Notes: generated by a model not told the origin, from the letters alone. A stretch of 64,000 nt of DNA from Rhodopseudomonas telluris (GCF_042432815.1 NZ_JBHLWM010000012.1:235158-299157); one strand, 5' to 3'; numbered from the stretch's first letter, positions 51,337 to 61,450 are shown. Program-made: numbers and translations.

Positions 51337-51741
51337 ATGCGCGTGCGAAATCTGACGATCGGACTGCTGACGGGGATGACGCTGATGACCGGCCACAGTG
51401 AGGCCTCGCCACTCGACGATCTGCGCTGGAAAAACCGCGTGCTGGTGGTCGTCGCGCCCGCCGGCGATGCGGCCGCAGAGCAGCAGCGCAAGATCTATCA
51501 GGCATCGGCCGCCGGCATGTCCGAACGCGCGATCGTTCTGCGCGAGGCGGTGGGTGACGGTGATCCCGCGCGGCAGATCCGGTCGCGGCTGTCCGCCGAC
51601 GGCCAACGCTTTCAGGTCTTTCTGATCGGCAAGGACGGCCACACCGCGCTGTCGTCGGACAAGCCGCTGTCGGCCGATCATCTGTTCGCCAAGGTCGATG
51701 CGATGCCGATGCGCCGCGACGAGATGCGCCGCGCGCGCTGA
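51337..51741 (+). CDS. DUF4174 domain-containing exported protein
   Basis: A 134-residue protein with a signal peptide (residues 1-24, MTGHSEASPLDDL). The DUF4174 domain is thioredoxin-like in layout (LDDLRWKNRVLVVVAP, FQVFLIGKDGHTAL) but without a CXXC motif. ATG 51337 chosen over an earlier in-frame ATG at 51238, which would hide the signal peptide. GGAGGAG-like sequence precedes it. Function unknown. Confidence 0.85.
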   Translation: MRVRNLTIGLLTGMTLMTGHSEASPLDDLRWKNRVLVVVAPAGDAAAEQQRKIYQASAAGMSERAIVLREAVGDGDPARQIRSRLSADGQRFQVFLIGKDGHTALSSDKPLSADHLFAKVDAMPMRRDEMRRAR

Positions 51742-51835
51742 GCGCGTCGGCGGTCGTTCGCCAGCGCCGTCCTCGCCTGCAGGGTGTGTGCCGACACGCC
51801 GGCCGGCAGAGCGAATGGCGCGCTATGCGCCAAAA

Positions 51836-51847
51836 GAATAATCATTC
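51836..51847. promoter_or_regulatory. Palindrome GAAT-N4-ATTC upstream of encapsulin
   Basis: First of two related dyads in the encapsulin promoter region, 238 bases before the shell gene. Confidence 0.3.
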
Positions 51848-51947
51848 CATTTTCAGCAAATGCATTCTCTGCAGCGCCGTCTTCATGGAACGGCGTGCTA
51901 TCAACCTCTCGCCAGTCAGCAGCGATGAGTTGATCGCCTCTGTTAGT

Positions 51948-51960
51948 AGAATGTCATTCT
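51948..51960. promoter_or_regulatory. Palindrome AGAATG-T-CATTCT upstream of encapsulin
   Basis: A perfect 6+1+6 dyad 125 bases before the encapsulin start. Together with the dyad at 51836 it may be a repressor or activator site; the factor is unknown. Confidence 0.4.
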
Positions 51961-52085
51961 CCGCGCGGGTGAAATAATGGAACGTTCCCGGCGTGGACTC
52001 GGTGCAAATCTTCTCTTATTCCGCTTGTTAGTTCCAAACGAACCACGTGCGTCAACGGCGATGCGCGTGCAAGGGAAGAGAGCAG

Positions 52086-53030
52086 ATGGCTGATGATACC
52101 GAAGTCCGCAGGACACTTGCGGAAGGCGCAGCGCGCCAGCTTGCCAACGCTACCAAGACTCGCGCGCAATGGGGCGGTATTTCGCCGCGCTGGCTGGTGC
52201 CGCTGCTGCACTGGACACCGGTCGAAGCTGGTATCTTCCGTCTGAACCGCGTCAAGGAAACCCGCGGCGCGACCGCGTCACCGTCGTTCGATGTCGAGTG
52301 CAGTCCGCGCCGCGACCGCGATGCGGATCTGCCGGAGACCTTCGTCGACTACGAGGAGCATCCGCGCGAATACTTCCTCAACGCGGTCACCACCGTGCTC
52401 GACGTCCAGACCCGCGTCTCCGATCTCTACAGCCATCCGTTCGATCAGATCCAGGAGCAGCTTCGGCTCCTGATCGAGAAGGTCAAGGAGCGCCAGGAGA
52501 GCGAGCTGATCAACAACGCCGAATACGGCCTGCTCGCCAACACCGCGCCGTCGCAGCGGATTTCGACCCGCAAGGGTCCGCCGACGCCGGACGATCTCGA
52601 CGAGCTGATCACCAAGGTGTGGAAGGAGCCGGCGTTCTTCCTGGCGCATCCGCGCGCGATCGCCGCGTTCGGCCGCGAGTGCACCCGCCGCGGCGTGCCG
52701 CCGCCGACCATCAACTTGTTCGGCTCGCCGTTCCTCACTTGGCGCGGGCTGCCGCTGGTGCCGTCCGACAAGGTGCCGGTCGACGAGCATGGCCGCACCA
52801 AGATCCTGTTGCTGCGCACCGGCGAGAAGAAGCAGGGCGTGGTCGGTCTGTTCCAGCCCGGCGTGCCGGGCGAGGTGGCGCCGAGCCTGTCGGTGCGCTT
52901 CATGGGCATCAACCGCAAGGCGATCGCGTCCTATCTGATCTCGCTGTACTGCTCGCTCGCGGTGCTGACCGAGGACGCGCTCGGCGTGCTCGATAACGTC
53001 GAGGTCGGCAAGTATCATGAGTACGCCTGA
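52086..53030 (+). CDS. Family 2A encapsulin nanocompartment shell protein (SrpI-like)
   Basis: A 314-residue HK97-fold capsid-like protein that self-assembles into a protein shell. Recognised by overall resemblance to SrpI-type shells: an N-terminal arm (EVRRTLAEGAARQLANATKT), ISPRWLVPLLHWTPVEAGIFRLNRVKE, HPREYFLNAVTTVLDVQTRVSDLYS, EPAFFLAHPRAIAAFGRECTRRGVPPPT and a C-terminal SVRFMGINRKAIASYLISLYCSLAVLTEDALGVLDNVEV. ATG 52086 follows a GGGAAGAGAG tract; an ATG at 52047 is less likely. The cysteine desulfurase gene starts 14 bases before this stop. Known Family 2A shells enclose cysteine desulfurase and store elemental sulfur; this is the same pairing. Confidence 0.93.
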   Translation: MADDTEVRRTLAEGAARQLANATKTRAQWGGISPRWLVPLLHWTPVEAGIFRLNRVKETRGATASPSFDVECSPRRDRDADLPETFVDYEEHPREYFLNAVTTVLDVQTRVSDLYSHPFDQIQEQLRLLIEKVKERQESELINNAEYGLLANTAPSQRISTRKGPPTPDDLDELITKVWKEPAFFLAHPRAIAAFGRECTRRGVPPPTINLFGSPFLTWRGLPLVPSDKVPVDEHGRTKILLLRTGEKKQGVVGLFQPGVPGEVAPSLSVRFMGINRKAIASYLISLYCSLAVLTEDALGVLDNVEVGKYHEYA

Positions 53031-54987
53031 GCCCTCGGCGCATCCCGGGTCGGCAGCGGCAGCGCAACTCGGCGCGCTGCCGGATCCGGCGACGCTGGAT
53101 CAGGGGGCGGCCGCTGCACTCGGCGCCCCCGATGTCGGCACCATCGCGCGGTTGGCGAATGCGTTCTTCGCGGCGCTGCCGAATGGCGCGGTGCCGGAGC
53201 CCGGCGCTGCGCTCGGCTCGGCGCCGCTGTTCGTCGCCGAGCCGCTGCAGAGCGCGATCCCCGGCACGCCGCCGTTGACGCCGCCGCTCAAGCCCAACCA
53301 CAATCCCGGCTCGGCCTCGCCGATCCCGAAGATCGGCGCGGCACGGCCCTCGGCGCCGTTGTTTGCGCTCGATCCGAAGCTCGCGGCGGAGCCCGCGCAC
53401 GCGCCGGCTGTGCCGCTGGATCTCACGGTGCCGCTCGCGGCGACGCCGGTCGCTCCGGCGCCGGCCTCCGCGCCCGCCATCCAACCCGTGTTCGCGCGGG
53501 AGACGGATCTTGCGGCTTTGCCGGGACGGCTCGGGGATTTGCGCAGCTTCGTGCCGCCCGAGGGGGCTGGCGCAGGCCCGTTCGGCGCGAGCGCGGTCGC
53601 GGCCTCTGCGCCGCTGTATTTCCTCGCCGACAATCCTCTGGCGCGGGCGACACCCGCCGCGCCGCCGTCACTGGCCCCGCGTGCGGAGACGTTCGATCTC
53701 GCAGGGCTGGCTTCGCAGCACCGCCCCGAGGTGCACGTCCTCGATCTGTCGGGCGCCCGGCCGTTCGACGCGCATGTATTCAAGCGCGACTTCCCGATCC
53801 TGCAGGAGACCGTCAACGGCCGGCCGCTGGTCTGGCTCGACAACGGCGCCACCACGCAGAAGCCACAATGCGTGATCGATCGGCTGGCGCATTTCTACAA
53901 GCACGAGAATTCCAACATTCACCGCGCCGCGCACACGCTGGCGGCGCGCTCGACCGACGCCTACGAGGCGGCGCGCGACAAGGTCCGCGCCTTCATCAAT
54001 GCGCCGTCGGTGAAGGACATCGTGTTCGTGCGCGGCGCCACCGAGGCGATCAATCTGGTGGCGCAGGCCTGGGGCCGCCGCAATGTCGGCGAGGGCGACG
54101 AGATCGTTGTCAGCCATCTCGAGCATCACGCCAACATCGTGCCGTGGCAGCAACTCGCCGCCGAGAAGGGGGCCAAGCTCCGCGTCGCGCCGGTCGACGA
54201 TCACGGCCAGATCTTGCTGGATGAGTACGAGAAGCTGCTCGGGCCGAAGACCAAAATCGTCGCCTTCACGCAGGTGTCGAACGCGCTCGGCACGGTGACG
54301 CCGGTCGCCGAGATGACCGCGCTGGCGCATCGCCATGGCGCCAAGGTGCTGGTCGACGGCGCGCAGGGCATCTGCCACCTGCCGGTCGACGTCCAGGCGC
54401 TCGACGTCGATTTCTACGCATTCTCCGGCCACAAGATGTTCGCCCCGACCGGCATCGGCGTGCTGTACGGCAAGGCCGACGTGCTCGAGGCGATGCCGCC
54501 CTGGCAGGGCGGCGGCAACATGATCGCCGACGTCAGCTTCGAGAAGACCATCTTCCAGGGACCGCCGGATCGCTTCGAGGCCGGCACCGGCAACATCGCC
54601 GACGCGGTCGGGCTCGGCGCGGCGATCGATTACTTAAGCCGCATCGGCATGGCCAACGTCGCCGCGCACGAGCACGAGCTGCTGGCCTACGGCACCGAGC
54701 ACTTGCTCACGGTGCCGGGCCTGAAGCTGATCGGCACCGCGCGCGACAAGGCCGGCATCCTGTCCTTCGTGCTCGACGGCTGCCGCAGCGAGGACGTCGG
54801 CAAGGCGCTCGACCGCGAAGGCATCGCGGTGCGCGCCGGTCATCACTGCGCCCAGCCGATCCTGCGCCGCTTCGGCCTGGAGAGCACGGTGCGCCCGTCG
54901 CTCGCGCTCTACAACACCCACGACGATATCGACGCGCTGGTCGATGCATTGCGGCGGTTGCAGAGCGGGCGAGGGCTGCGGGGGTGA
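53017..54987 (+). CDS. Encapsulin cargo: SufS-type cysteine desulfurase with disordered N-terminal targeting domain
   Basis: A 656-residue PLP enzyme releasing sulfur from cysteine. The catalytic domain starts near residue 250 (HVFKRDFPILQE). PLP-binding lysine K473 (FSGHKMFAPTGIG) and persulfide cysteine C611 (RAGHHCAQP) are visible, and NIHRAAHTLA and EHHANIVPW match type II (SufS) desulfurases. The first ~250 residues are Pro/Ala-rich and low complexity with short islands (TIARLANAFFAALP), as expected of the cargo-loading domain that docks inside the shell. The start overlaps the shell gene by 14 bases. Sulfur released inside the shell is probably stored. The other products of the locus, serine acetyltransferase and methionine importer, are sulfur-amino-acid functions. 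Confidence 0.94.
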   Translation: MSTPEPSAHPGSAAAAQLGALPDPATLDQGAAAALGAPDVGTIARLANAFFAALPNGAVPEPGAALGSAPLFVAEPLQSAIPGTPPLTPPLKPNHNPGSASPIPKIGAARPSAPLFALDPKLAAEPAHAPAVPLDLTVPLAATPVAPAPASAPAIQPVFARETDLAALPGRLGDLRSFVPPEGAGAGPFGASAVAASAPLYFLADNPLARATPAAPPSLAPRAETFDLAGLASQHRPEVHVLDLSGARPFDAHVFKRDFPILQETVNGRPLVWLDNGATTQKPQCVIDRLAHFYKHENSNIHRAAHTLAARSTDAYEAARDKVRAFINAPSVKDIVFVRGATEAINLVAQAWGRRNVGEGDEIVVSHLEHHANIVPWQQLAAEKGAKLRVAPVDDHGQILLDEYEKLLGPKTKIVAFTQVSNALGTVTPVAEMTALAHRHGAKVLVDGAQGICHLPVDVQALDVDFYAFSGHKMFAPTGIGVLYGKADVLEAMPPWQGGGNMIADVSFEKTIFQGPPDRFEAGTGNIADAVGLGAAIDYLSRIGMANVAAHEHELLAYGTEHLLTVPGLKLIGTARDKAGILSFVLDGCRSEDVGKALDREGIAVRAGHHCAQPILRRFGLESTVRPSLALYNTHDDIDALVDALRRLQSGRGLRG

Positions 54988-55019
54988 TGATATTCAAGTT
55001 AGTCACAGCACTATCAACG

Positions 55020-55138
55020 CGTCATTGCGAGGAGCGCAGCGACGAAGCAATCCAGTCCCGTGCACGACGCTTCTGGATTGCTTCGCGGAGCCTGTACCCG
55101 GACGGCGCAAAGCGCCGATCCGGGTGCTCGCAATGACG
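55020..55138. repeat. Palindromic intergenic repeat (CGTCATTGCGAG...CTCGCAATGACG)
   Basis: Nested inverted repeats: ends 55020-55031 with 55127-55138, and CAATCCAG/CTGGATTG at 55048-55055 and 55073-55080. It belongs to a repeat family found widely in Rhodopseudomonas and Bradyrhizobium, and lies between the desulfurase and serine acetyltransferase genes. Confidence 0.75.
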
Positions 55139-55190
55139 GGGAGAGTTTGTCACTCGTCGCTTTACAACTAACTCATCGGAGCCAGCCCGC

Positions 55191-56138
55191 ATGCCGCAAT
55201 CCGCCGAGCCCCGTGTCGCCCCGGAACCAGCATGGGACCTCGGCGCGATCGTCGCCGACCTGGCCGGGCTGCGCGCCGTGTCGCAGCGGCGGCGCTATCG
55301 CGGGCGGCCGCTGCCGGAGCTGCCGTCGCGCGAGGCTGTGGCAGGCGTGCTCGATGCGCTGGTGTCGGCGCTGTATCCGCGCCACTTCGGGCCGTCCGGT
55401 CTATCGGAAGAGACGCTCGACGTGTTCGTCGCCGACACGATCGAGCAGGCGCTGCGCCGGCTGCGGCGCGAGGTGCGGCGCGAACTTCGGCTCAATGATC
55501 TCGACGGCACCGCCAAGCACGGCGAGATCGACGGCCAGGCGCTATCGATCGTCGCCGATTTCGCCCACGATCTGCCGCGCATCCGCGCGCTGCTCGACAG
55601 CGACATCCGCGCCGCGTTCGACGGCGATCCGGCGGCGAAGAGTCTCGACGAAGTCGTGTTCTGCTATCCCGGCGTCGCCGCGATGATCCGGCACCGGATT
55701 GCGCATCGGCTCTATGCGCTCGGCGTCACGATGCTGGCCCGGATCGTCGCCGAGATCGCCCATGCGCAGACCGGCATCGACATCCACCCCGGCGCCACCA
55801 TCGGCGAGAGCTTCTTCATCGATCACGGCACCGGCGTGGTGATCGGCGAGACCGCGCGCATCGGCCGTCGCGTGCGGCTGTATCAGGCCGTGACGCTCGG
55901 GGCGAAGCGCTTCGAGACCGACGAGCAGGGCCGCATCGTCAAGGGCGGCGATCGCCACCCGATCATCGAGGACGACGTGGTGATCTATGCCGGCGCGACC
56001 GTGCTCGGCCGCGTCACGATCGGGCAGGGAGCGCAAGTCGGCGGCGGCGTCTGGCTGACCCGCAGCGTGCCGGCCGGCAGCGTCATCACCCAGGCCAAGC
56101 CGGTCGCCGACTCGTTCGAGAACGGCGGCGGGATCTGA
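55191..56138 (+). CDS. cysE: Serine O-acetyltransferase
   Basis: A 315-residue enzyme that makes O-acetylserine, the carbon skeleton for cysteine synthesis. The left-handed beta-helix of hexapeptide repeats is clear from about residue 190 (GIDIHPGATIGESFFIDHGTGVVIGETARIG...YQAVTLGAKRF), with the catalytic His in HPGA/IDHGTG. The helical N-terminus is longer than E. coli CysE, as in EpsC/plant-type and encapsulin-linked forms. In Family 2A encapsulin loci a serine acetyltransferase is a frequent neighbour, which fits here. It would refill the cysteine pool on which the encapsulated desulfurase feeds. Confidence 0.93.
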   Translation: MPQSAEPRVAPEPAWDLGAIVADLAGLRAVSQRRRYRGRPLPELPSREAVAGVLDALVSALYPRHFGPSGLSEETLDVFVADTIEQALRRLRREVRRELRLNDLDGTAKHGEIDGQALSIVADFAHDLPRIRALLDSDIRAAFDGDPAAKSLDEVVFCYPGVAAMIRHRIAHRLYALGVTMLARIVAEIAHAQTGIDIHPGATIGESFFIDHGTGVVIGETARIGRRVRLYQAVTLGAKRFETDEQGRIVKGGDRHPIIEDDVVIYAGATVLGRVTIGQGAQVGGGVWLTRSVPAGSVITQAKPVADSFENGGGI

Positions 56139-56477
56139 GGCTCCTCTCCACCTGCACGCCGTCATCCTGAGGCGCCGCCGCGCAGCGGCGGCCTCGAAGG
56201 ATGTGAAACGGAAAGAGGACCGCGCGGCCCATCCTTCGAGGCTCGCCCTGCGGGCGAGCGCCTCAGGATGACGCCGTGGGGATTGAGCCGCCGCGCATCA
56301 GGCGGTCAGTATGGCGGAAGAAAACAATTCTCCAAAGGTGCTTCTCGGCAGATAACAAACCCTGTCGTGGTGTCGAAATCCCCGCCCGGCGTTGTTTTTC
56401 TTCTCCGAACGTTGCAGCGCAGCAGCCGAGGCGGTACCCGATAGACAACGCCGTCGCGGTGACGGCATCTTTCGCCG
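56139..56477. other. Intergenic region between cysE and metN
   Basis: 339 bases. The first half is a palindromic repeat (listed separately); from 56274 to 56477 I found no gene. I looked for a SAM-II riboswitch and did not recognise its conserved core. No clear metJ-type or other operator. Confidence 0.5.
56160..56273. repeat. Palindromic intergenic repeat (CGTCATCCTGAGGCGC family)
   Basis: Outer arms 56160-56175 with 56258-56273 (perfect 16 bp) and inner arms CCTCGAAGGATG (56192-56203) and CATCCTTCGAGG (56230-56241). Related copies occur at 59076-59215. Confidence 0.75.
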
Positions 56478-57596
56478 ATGAGCAAGCCCGTTATGAATGC
56501 CCCCTGGCAGCCGCCCGCGGGAGACCGTCCCGTCTCCCCTCCAACCTCTGAGACGGGCATCCTGATCGACCGCGTCCGCAAGGTGTATGCGGCCCGCAAG
56601 AGCAGCGCCGAGGTGGTGGCGCTCGACGACATCAGCCTCAGCGTGCCGAAAGGCGCGATCCTCGGCGTGATCGGCCGCAGCGGCGCCGGCAAGTCGACGC
56701 TGATCCGATTGATCAACGGCCTTGACAAGCCGACCAGCGGCCGTGTCGTCGTCAACGGCGTCGAGATCACCGCGCTGAGCGAACGCGAGCTGCGCGGCGC
56801 GCGGCGCTCGATCGGCATGGTGTTCCAGCATTTCAATCTGCTGTCGTCGCGCACCGCGTTCGGCAACGTCGCGCTGCCGCTGGAGATCGCCGGCACGCCG
56901 AAGGCCGTGATCGAAAAGCGCGTGCTGCCGCTGCTCGACATGGTCGGGCTGGCCGACAAGCGCGACCGCTATCCGGCCGAACTCTCCGGCGGCCAGAAGC
57001 AGCGCGTCGGCATCGCCCGCGCGCTCGCCACCGAGCCCTCGGTGCTGCTGTCGGACGAGGCGACCTCGGCGCTCGATCCGGAAACCACCGATCAGATTCT
57101 CGAGCTCTTGAAGCAGATCAATCGCGACCTGCGTCTCACCATCCTGTTCATCACCCACGAGATGGCGGTGGTGAAGGCGCTGGCCGACCGTGTTGCGGTG
57201 ATCGAGGGTGGCCGCATCGTCGAGGATGGCGCGACCTTCGACGTGTTCGCCACGCCGCGCCACGAGGTAACGCGGCGGTTCGTGTCGTCGGTGACCGGCA
57301 GCGGCGCGCCGGAGTGGCTGCTGGAAAAGCTGCAGCCGACCCAGCCGCCGGGCGGGCTGGCGGTGCTGCGCATCACCTTCAAGGGCAGCGACGCTAACCA
57401 GCCGCTGCTGTCGCGGGTGACGCGCGAGTTCGGCGTCGATCTCAACATTCTGTCCGGTCAGGTCGAGATGATCGCCGGCCATCCGTTCGGCACCCTGATC
57501 GTATCGCTGGGCGCCGCGCCGGACGTGCTGCGTCAGGTGATCGCGCAACTGTCGGCCGGCAACAATCTGGTGGAGCAGCTCGGCTATGTCGCCTGA
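56478..57596 (+). CDS. metN: Methionine ABC transporter ATP-binding protein
   Basis: A 372-residue ATPase of the D/L-methionine importer. Walker A GRSGAGKST (about residue 73), Q-loop FQHFNLLSSRTAFGNVALPLEIAG, signature LSGGQKQRVGIARALA and Walker B VLLSDEATSALDPETT. The C-terminal NIL domain (about 295-370) binds methionine and shuts the importer when the internal pool is full. It is preceded by a ~25-residue Pro-rich N-terminal extension. The metI start overlaps its end by 11 bases. Confidence 0.96.
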   Translation: MSKPVMNAPWQPPAGDRPVSPPTSETGILIDRVRKVYAARKSSAEVVALDDISLSVPKGAILGVIGRSGAGKSTLIRLINGLDKPTSGRVVVNGVEITALSERELRGARRSIGMVFQHFNLLSSRTAFGNVALPLEIAGTPKAVIEKRVLPLLDMVGLADKRDRYPAELSGGQKQRVGIARALATEPSVLLSDEATSALDPETTDQILELLKQINRDLRLTILFITHEMAVVKALADRVAVIEGGRIVEDGATFDVFATPRHEVTRRFVSSVTGSGAPEWLLEKLQPTQPPGGLAVLRITFKGSDANQPLLSRVTREFGVDLNILSGQVEMIAGHPFGTLIVSLGAAPDVLRQVIAQLSAGNNLVEQLGYVA

Positions 57597-58251
57597 ACTC
57601 ATTCGCATGATCTGGTCGTCGCTGCTCGACACGCTGGCGATGGTCGGGCTGTCGGGCCTGTTCGGCACGCTGATCGGCCTGCCGCTCGGCGTCTTCCTCG
57701 CGACCAGCCGCGCCGGTGAATTGTTCGCCGCGCCGGTCGCCAACCGCATCATCGGCGTCATTGTCAACGCGACGCGCTCGACGCCGTTCATCATTCTGGT
57801 GGTCGCCATCGTGCCGCTGACGCGGCTCTTGGTCGGCACCTCGATCGGCACCGCGGCGGCGACCGTGCCGCTGACCATCGCGGCGATTCCGTTCATCGCC
57901 CGCGTCATCGAGGCGGCGATCCGCGAGGTCGATCATGGCCTGATCGAAGCGGCGCGCGCGTTCGGCGCCAGCCCGCTGCAGATCGTCCGCAAGGTGCTGC
58001 TGCCCGAGGCGATGCCGGCCGTGATCATGGCGCTGACGCTGACGCTGGTCAGCCTGCTGGGCTATTCGGCGATGGTCGGCGCGGTCGGCGGCGGCGGCCT
58101 CGGCGACCTCGGCATTCGCTACGGCTATCAGCGCTTCATGCCGGAGGTGATGCTCACGGTGGTGCTGGTGCTGATCGCGCTGGTGCAGGGCGTGCAGACG
58201 CTCGGCGACACGCTGGCGCGCAAGCTCGATCGCCGCACCCGCCGGTCCTGA
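57586..58251 (+). CDS. metI: Methionine ABC transporter permease
   Basis: A 221-residue inner-membrane permease with about five to six membrane segments and the EAA loop IEAARAFGASPLQIVRKVLLP. It overlaps metN and precedes metQ by 24 bases. Confidence 0.96.
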   Translation: MSPELIRMIWSSLLDTLAMVGLSGLFGTLIGLPLGVFLATSRAGELFAAPVANRIIGVIVNATRSTPFIILVVAIVPLTRLLVGTSIGTAAATVPLTIAAIPFIARVIEAAIREVDHGLIEAARAFGASPLQIVRKVLLPEAMPAVIMALTLTLVSLLGYSAMVGAVGGGGLGDLGIRYGYQRFMPEVMLTVVLVLIALVQGVQTLGDTLARKLDRRTRRS

Positions 58252-58275
58252 TCCCTTTCAAACGTCACGAGGAGT

Positions 58276-59055
58276 TTGTCGATGCGCCGTCTTGCCGTCT
58301 CGCTGATCGCGCTGGCTTTCGCCGGCGCCGCCCATGCCGAAACCATCCGGGTCGGCGTTACCGCCGGTCCGCATGCCGAGATCCTCGACGTGGTGAAGAA
58401 AGTCGCGGCCGAGCGCGGGCTCGACGTCAAGCCGATCGAATTCACCGACTACGTGGTGCCGAACCAGGCGCTGGCGCAGAAGGAGCTGGAGGCCAACTCG
58501 TTCCAGCACGAGCCGTATCTGAAGAACCAGATCTCCAAGACCAACTGGAAGATCGTCAAGGTCGCCAACACCATCGCGTCGCCGCAGGGCGTGTACTCGG
58601 TCAAGGTCAAGACGCTCGCCGATCTGCCGCAGGGCGCCACCGTGGCGATCGCCAACGATCCGTCGAACGGCGCGCGCGGCCTGCTGATCCTGGCGCTGCA
58701 CAAGGTGATCAAGCTGAAGGACGGCGTCGGCGCCACCGCCAGCGTCGCCGACATCACCGAGAATCCGAAGAAGCTAAAATTCGTCGAGCTCGACGCCGCG
58801 CAGTTGCCGCGCTCGCTGCAGGACGTCGACCTCGTCTCGATCAACAACAACTACGCGGTGCAGGCCGGCCTCAACCCGGCCAAGGACGCCATCGCGCGGG
58901 AAGAGGTCGAAGGCCCCTGGGTCAACATCATCGCGGTCCGCGAGGAAGACAAGGACAAACCCTGGGTCAAGCAACTGATCGAGGCCTATCACTCCGACCC
59001 GGTCAAGCAGTTCGTCGAGACGCGGTTCAAGGGCACGTATATTCCGGCGTGGTGA
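58276..59055 (+). CDS. metQ: Methionine ABC transporter substrate-binding protein (NlpA family)
   Basis: A 259-residue periplasmic binding protein. A signal peptide (residues 1-19, AGAAHAETI) has no lipobox cysteine, so unlike the E. coli lipoprotein MetQ it should be a free periplasmic protein. The NlpA family motifs GVTAGPHAEI, FTDYVVPNQALAQKELEANSFQH and IAVREEDKDKPWVKQLIEAYHS are plain. The order metN-metI-metQ is standard. Confidence 0.95.
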   Translation: MSMRRLAVSLIALAFAGAAHAETIRVGVTAGPHAEILDVVKKVAAERGLDVKPIEFTDYVVPNQALAQKELEANSFQHEPYLKNQISKTNWKIVKVANTIASPQGVYSVKVKTLADLPQGATVAIANDPSNGARGLLILALHKVIKLKDGVGATASVADITENPKKLKFVELDAAQLPRSLQDVDLVSINNNYAVQAGLNPAKDAIAREEVEGPWVNIIAVREEDKDKPWVKQLIEAYHSDPVKQFVETRFKGTYIPAW

Positions 59056-59075
59056 GGCGGCGGGTGCCTGTGGCC

Positions 59076-59215
59076 CATCCTTCGAGGCCCGGTGCACCGC
59101 GCTAAGCGCGGCGCACCGGGCACCTCAGGATGACGCTGAATGTGTTGACCTTCAGCGGCCTTTCAAATGCAGAGTCGTCATCCTGAGGCGCGAGCGTAGC
59201 GAGCCTCGAAGGATG
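59076..59215. repeat. Palindromic intergenic repeat, two inverted copies
   Basis: A CATCCTTCGAGG...CCTCAGGATGACG copy (59076-59135) and its inverse CGTCATCCTGAGG...CCTCGAAGGATG (59176-59215), the same family as 56160-56273. Confidence 0.7.
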
Positions 59216-59283
59216 CGGCCAAGTTGCTAGTGGCAGACTGGACTTGAGCAAATCGAAGCCGAGGTTTCGTTACACCGCCCGCA

Positions 59284-59946
59284 CTACCGCCCCGGCCGCG
59301 CCGCCATCTTCTCGTCCACCGCCGAGCCCGCCGTCAGCGCCAGCGCTGCGACGCTGACGATGCGGTCGATCACGCCGTCGACGTCGTCGAGGTCGCAAGT
59401 ACCCTCGGACAGCCGCAGCAGGCGCTCGCTGTCGCGCACGGTCTGCTGCGCCATCGCCAGCGTGAAGTGCAGGCCCCAGTAAATATCAGCGTCGGCCTTG
59501 CCGGGCAGGGCGCGGCGCAGCGCCGCGGCGAATTTGCGCAAGTGATCGATCTCGCGGTTCTTGATCTTGCGGATCGGCGCGATCGTCTCGATCGAGGCGC
59601 GGATCATGAAGCGCGCCGAATCCGACCGCTCGCTCTCGCGGCCGAGACAGCCGCGCAATGACGGGCCGATCAGCGCACGCAGAATCTCCTCGACCGGCGC
59701 ACGGCCGCCGCCGGCGGCTTCCGCCGCCTTCAGCAGCTTGAGTCGCTCGCGGTTGGTGACGATCGAGCGCGTCACGAACAGCTCGGCGATCAGTTCGTCC
59801 TTCGAGCCGAAGTGATAATTCACCGCGGCGAGGTTGACCTCCGCCGCCGCGACGATGTCGCGCAGCGTCACTTCGCCGAAGCCGCGCTCGGCGTAGAGCC
59901 GCTCGGCGGCCAGGAGGATCGCGGTGCGTGTGGTGTCGGCGGCCAT
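59284..59946 (-). CDS. TetR-family transcriptional regulator
   Basis: A 220-residue repressor-type regulator. The helix-turn-helix is at the N-terminus (TRTAILLAAERLYAERGFGEVTLRDIVAAAEVNLAAVNYHFGSKDELI). The C-terminal part is helical and of the type that binds acyl-CoA-like or hydrophobic ligands (VDGVIDRIVSVAALAL). ATG 59946 chosen; the longer upstream frame is not TetR-like. It is divergent from the acyl-CoA dehydrogenase gene (236 bases apart) and probably controls it. Confidence 0.9.
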   Translation of the reverse strand: MAADTTRTAILLAAERLYAERGFGEVTLRDIVAAAEVNLAAVNYHFGSKDELIAELFVTRSIVTNRERLKLLKAAEAAGGGRAPVEEILRALIGPSLRGCLGRESERSDSARFMIRASIETIAPIRKIKNREIDHLRKFAAALRRALPGKADADIYWGLHFTLAMAQQTVRDSERLLRLSEGTCDLDDVDGVIDRIVSVAALALTAGSAVDEKMAARPGR

Positions 59947-60182
59947 GCCATCCCGTGGAAAATCGTCGAACTTGCATTTCAAACAGCTGTATGAAACTAT
60001 CGTTTCATGGCCGGAAGTCAATGCGCGAGCGCGCGGGGGCGACCGGCATCCCGCCGGGATCGATCGCGGCGCGCGCCTGTGGCGCCGCCGAGGGCAGGGC
60101 GAAAGCCTTGCGATGGCCGGGCGGCGGGGAGACAGTGCCGGCAACCTTGTCGGCCAACAGCTTGGAAAAAGAGGATCGCCTG

Positions 60183-61415
<1,233 letters not shown>

Positions 61416-61450
61416 GCCCGCAAGGGTGGGGCATCAGGCCCACGCAAAAA

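Larger units (their letters stand above)
51742..52085. other. Promoter region of the encapsulin operon
   Basis: 344 bases without a credible gene. It is AT-richer than surroundings from 51830 to 52060 and carries two GAAT...ATTC palindromes, listed separately. Confidence 0.5.

Noticed and set aside
56274..56477. SAM riboswitch upstream of metN
   Set aside because: I could not find the conserved SAM-II core or another SAM motif. A covariance-model search with the SAM families would settle this.
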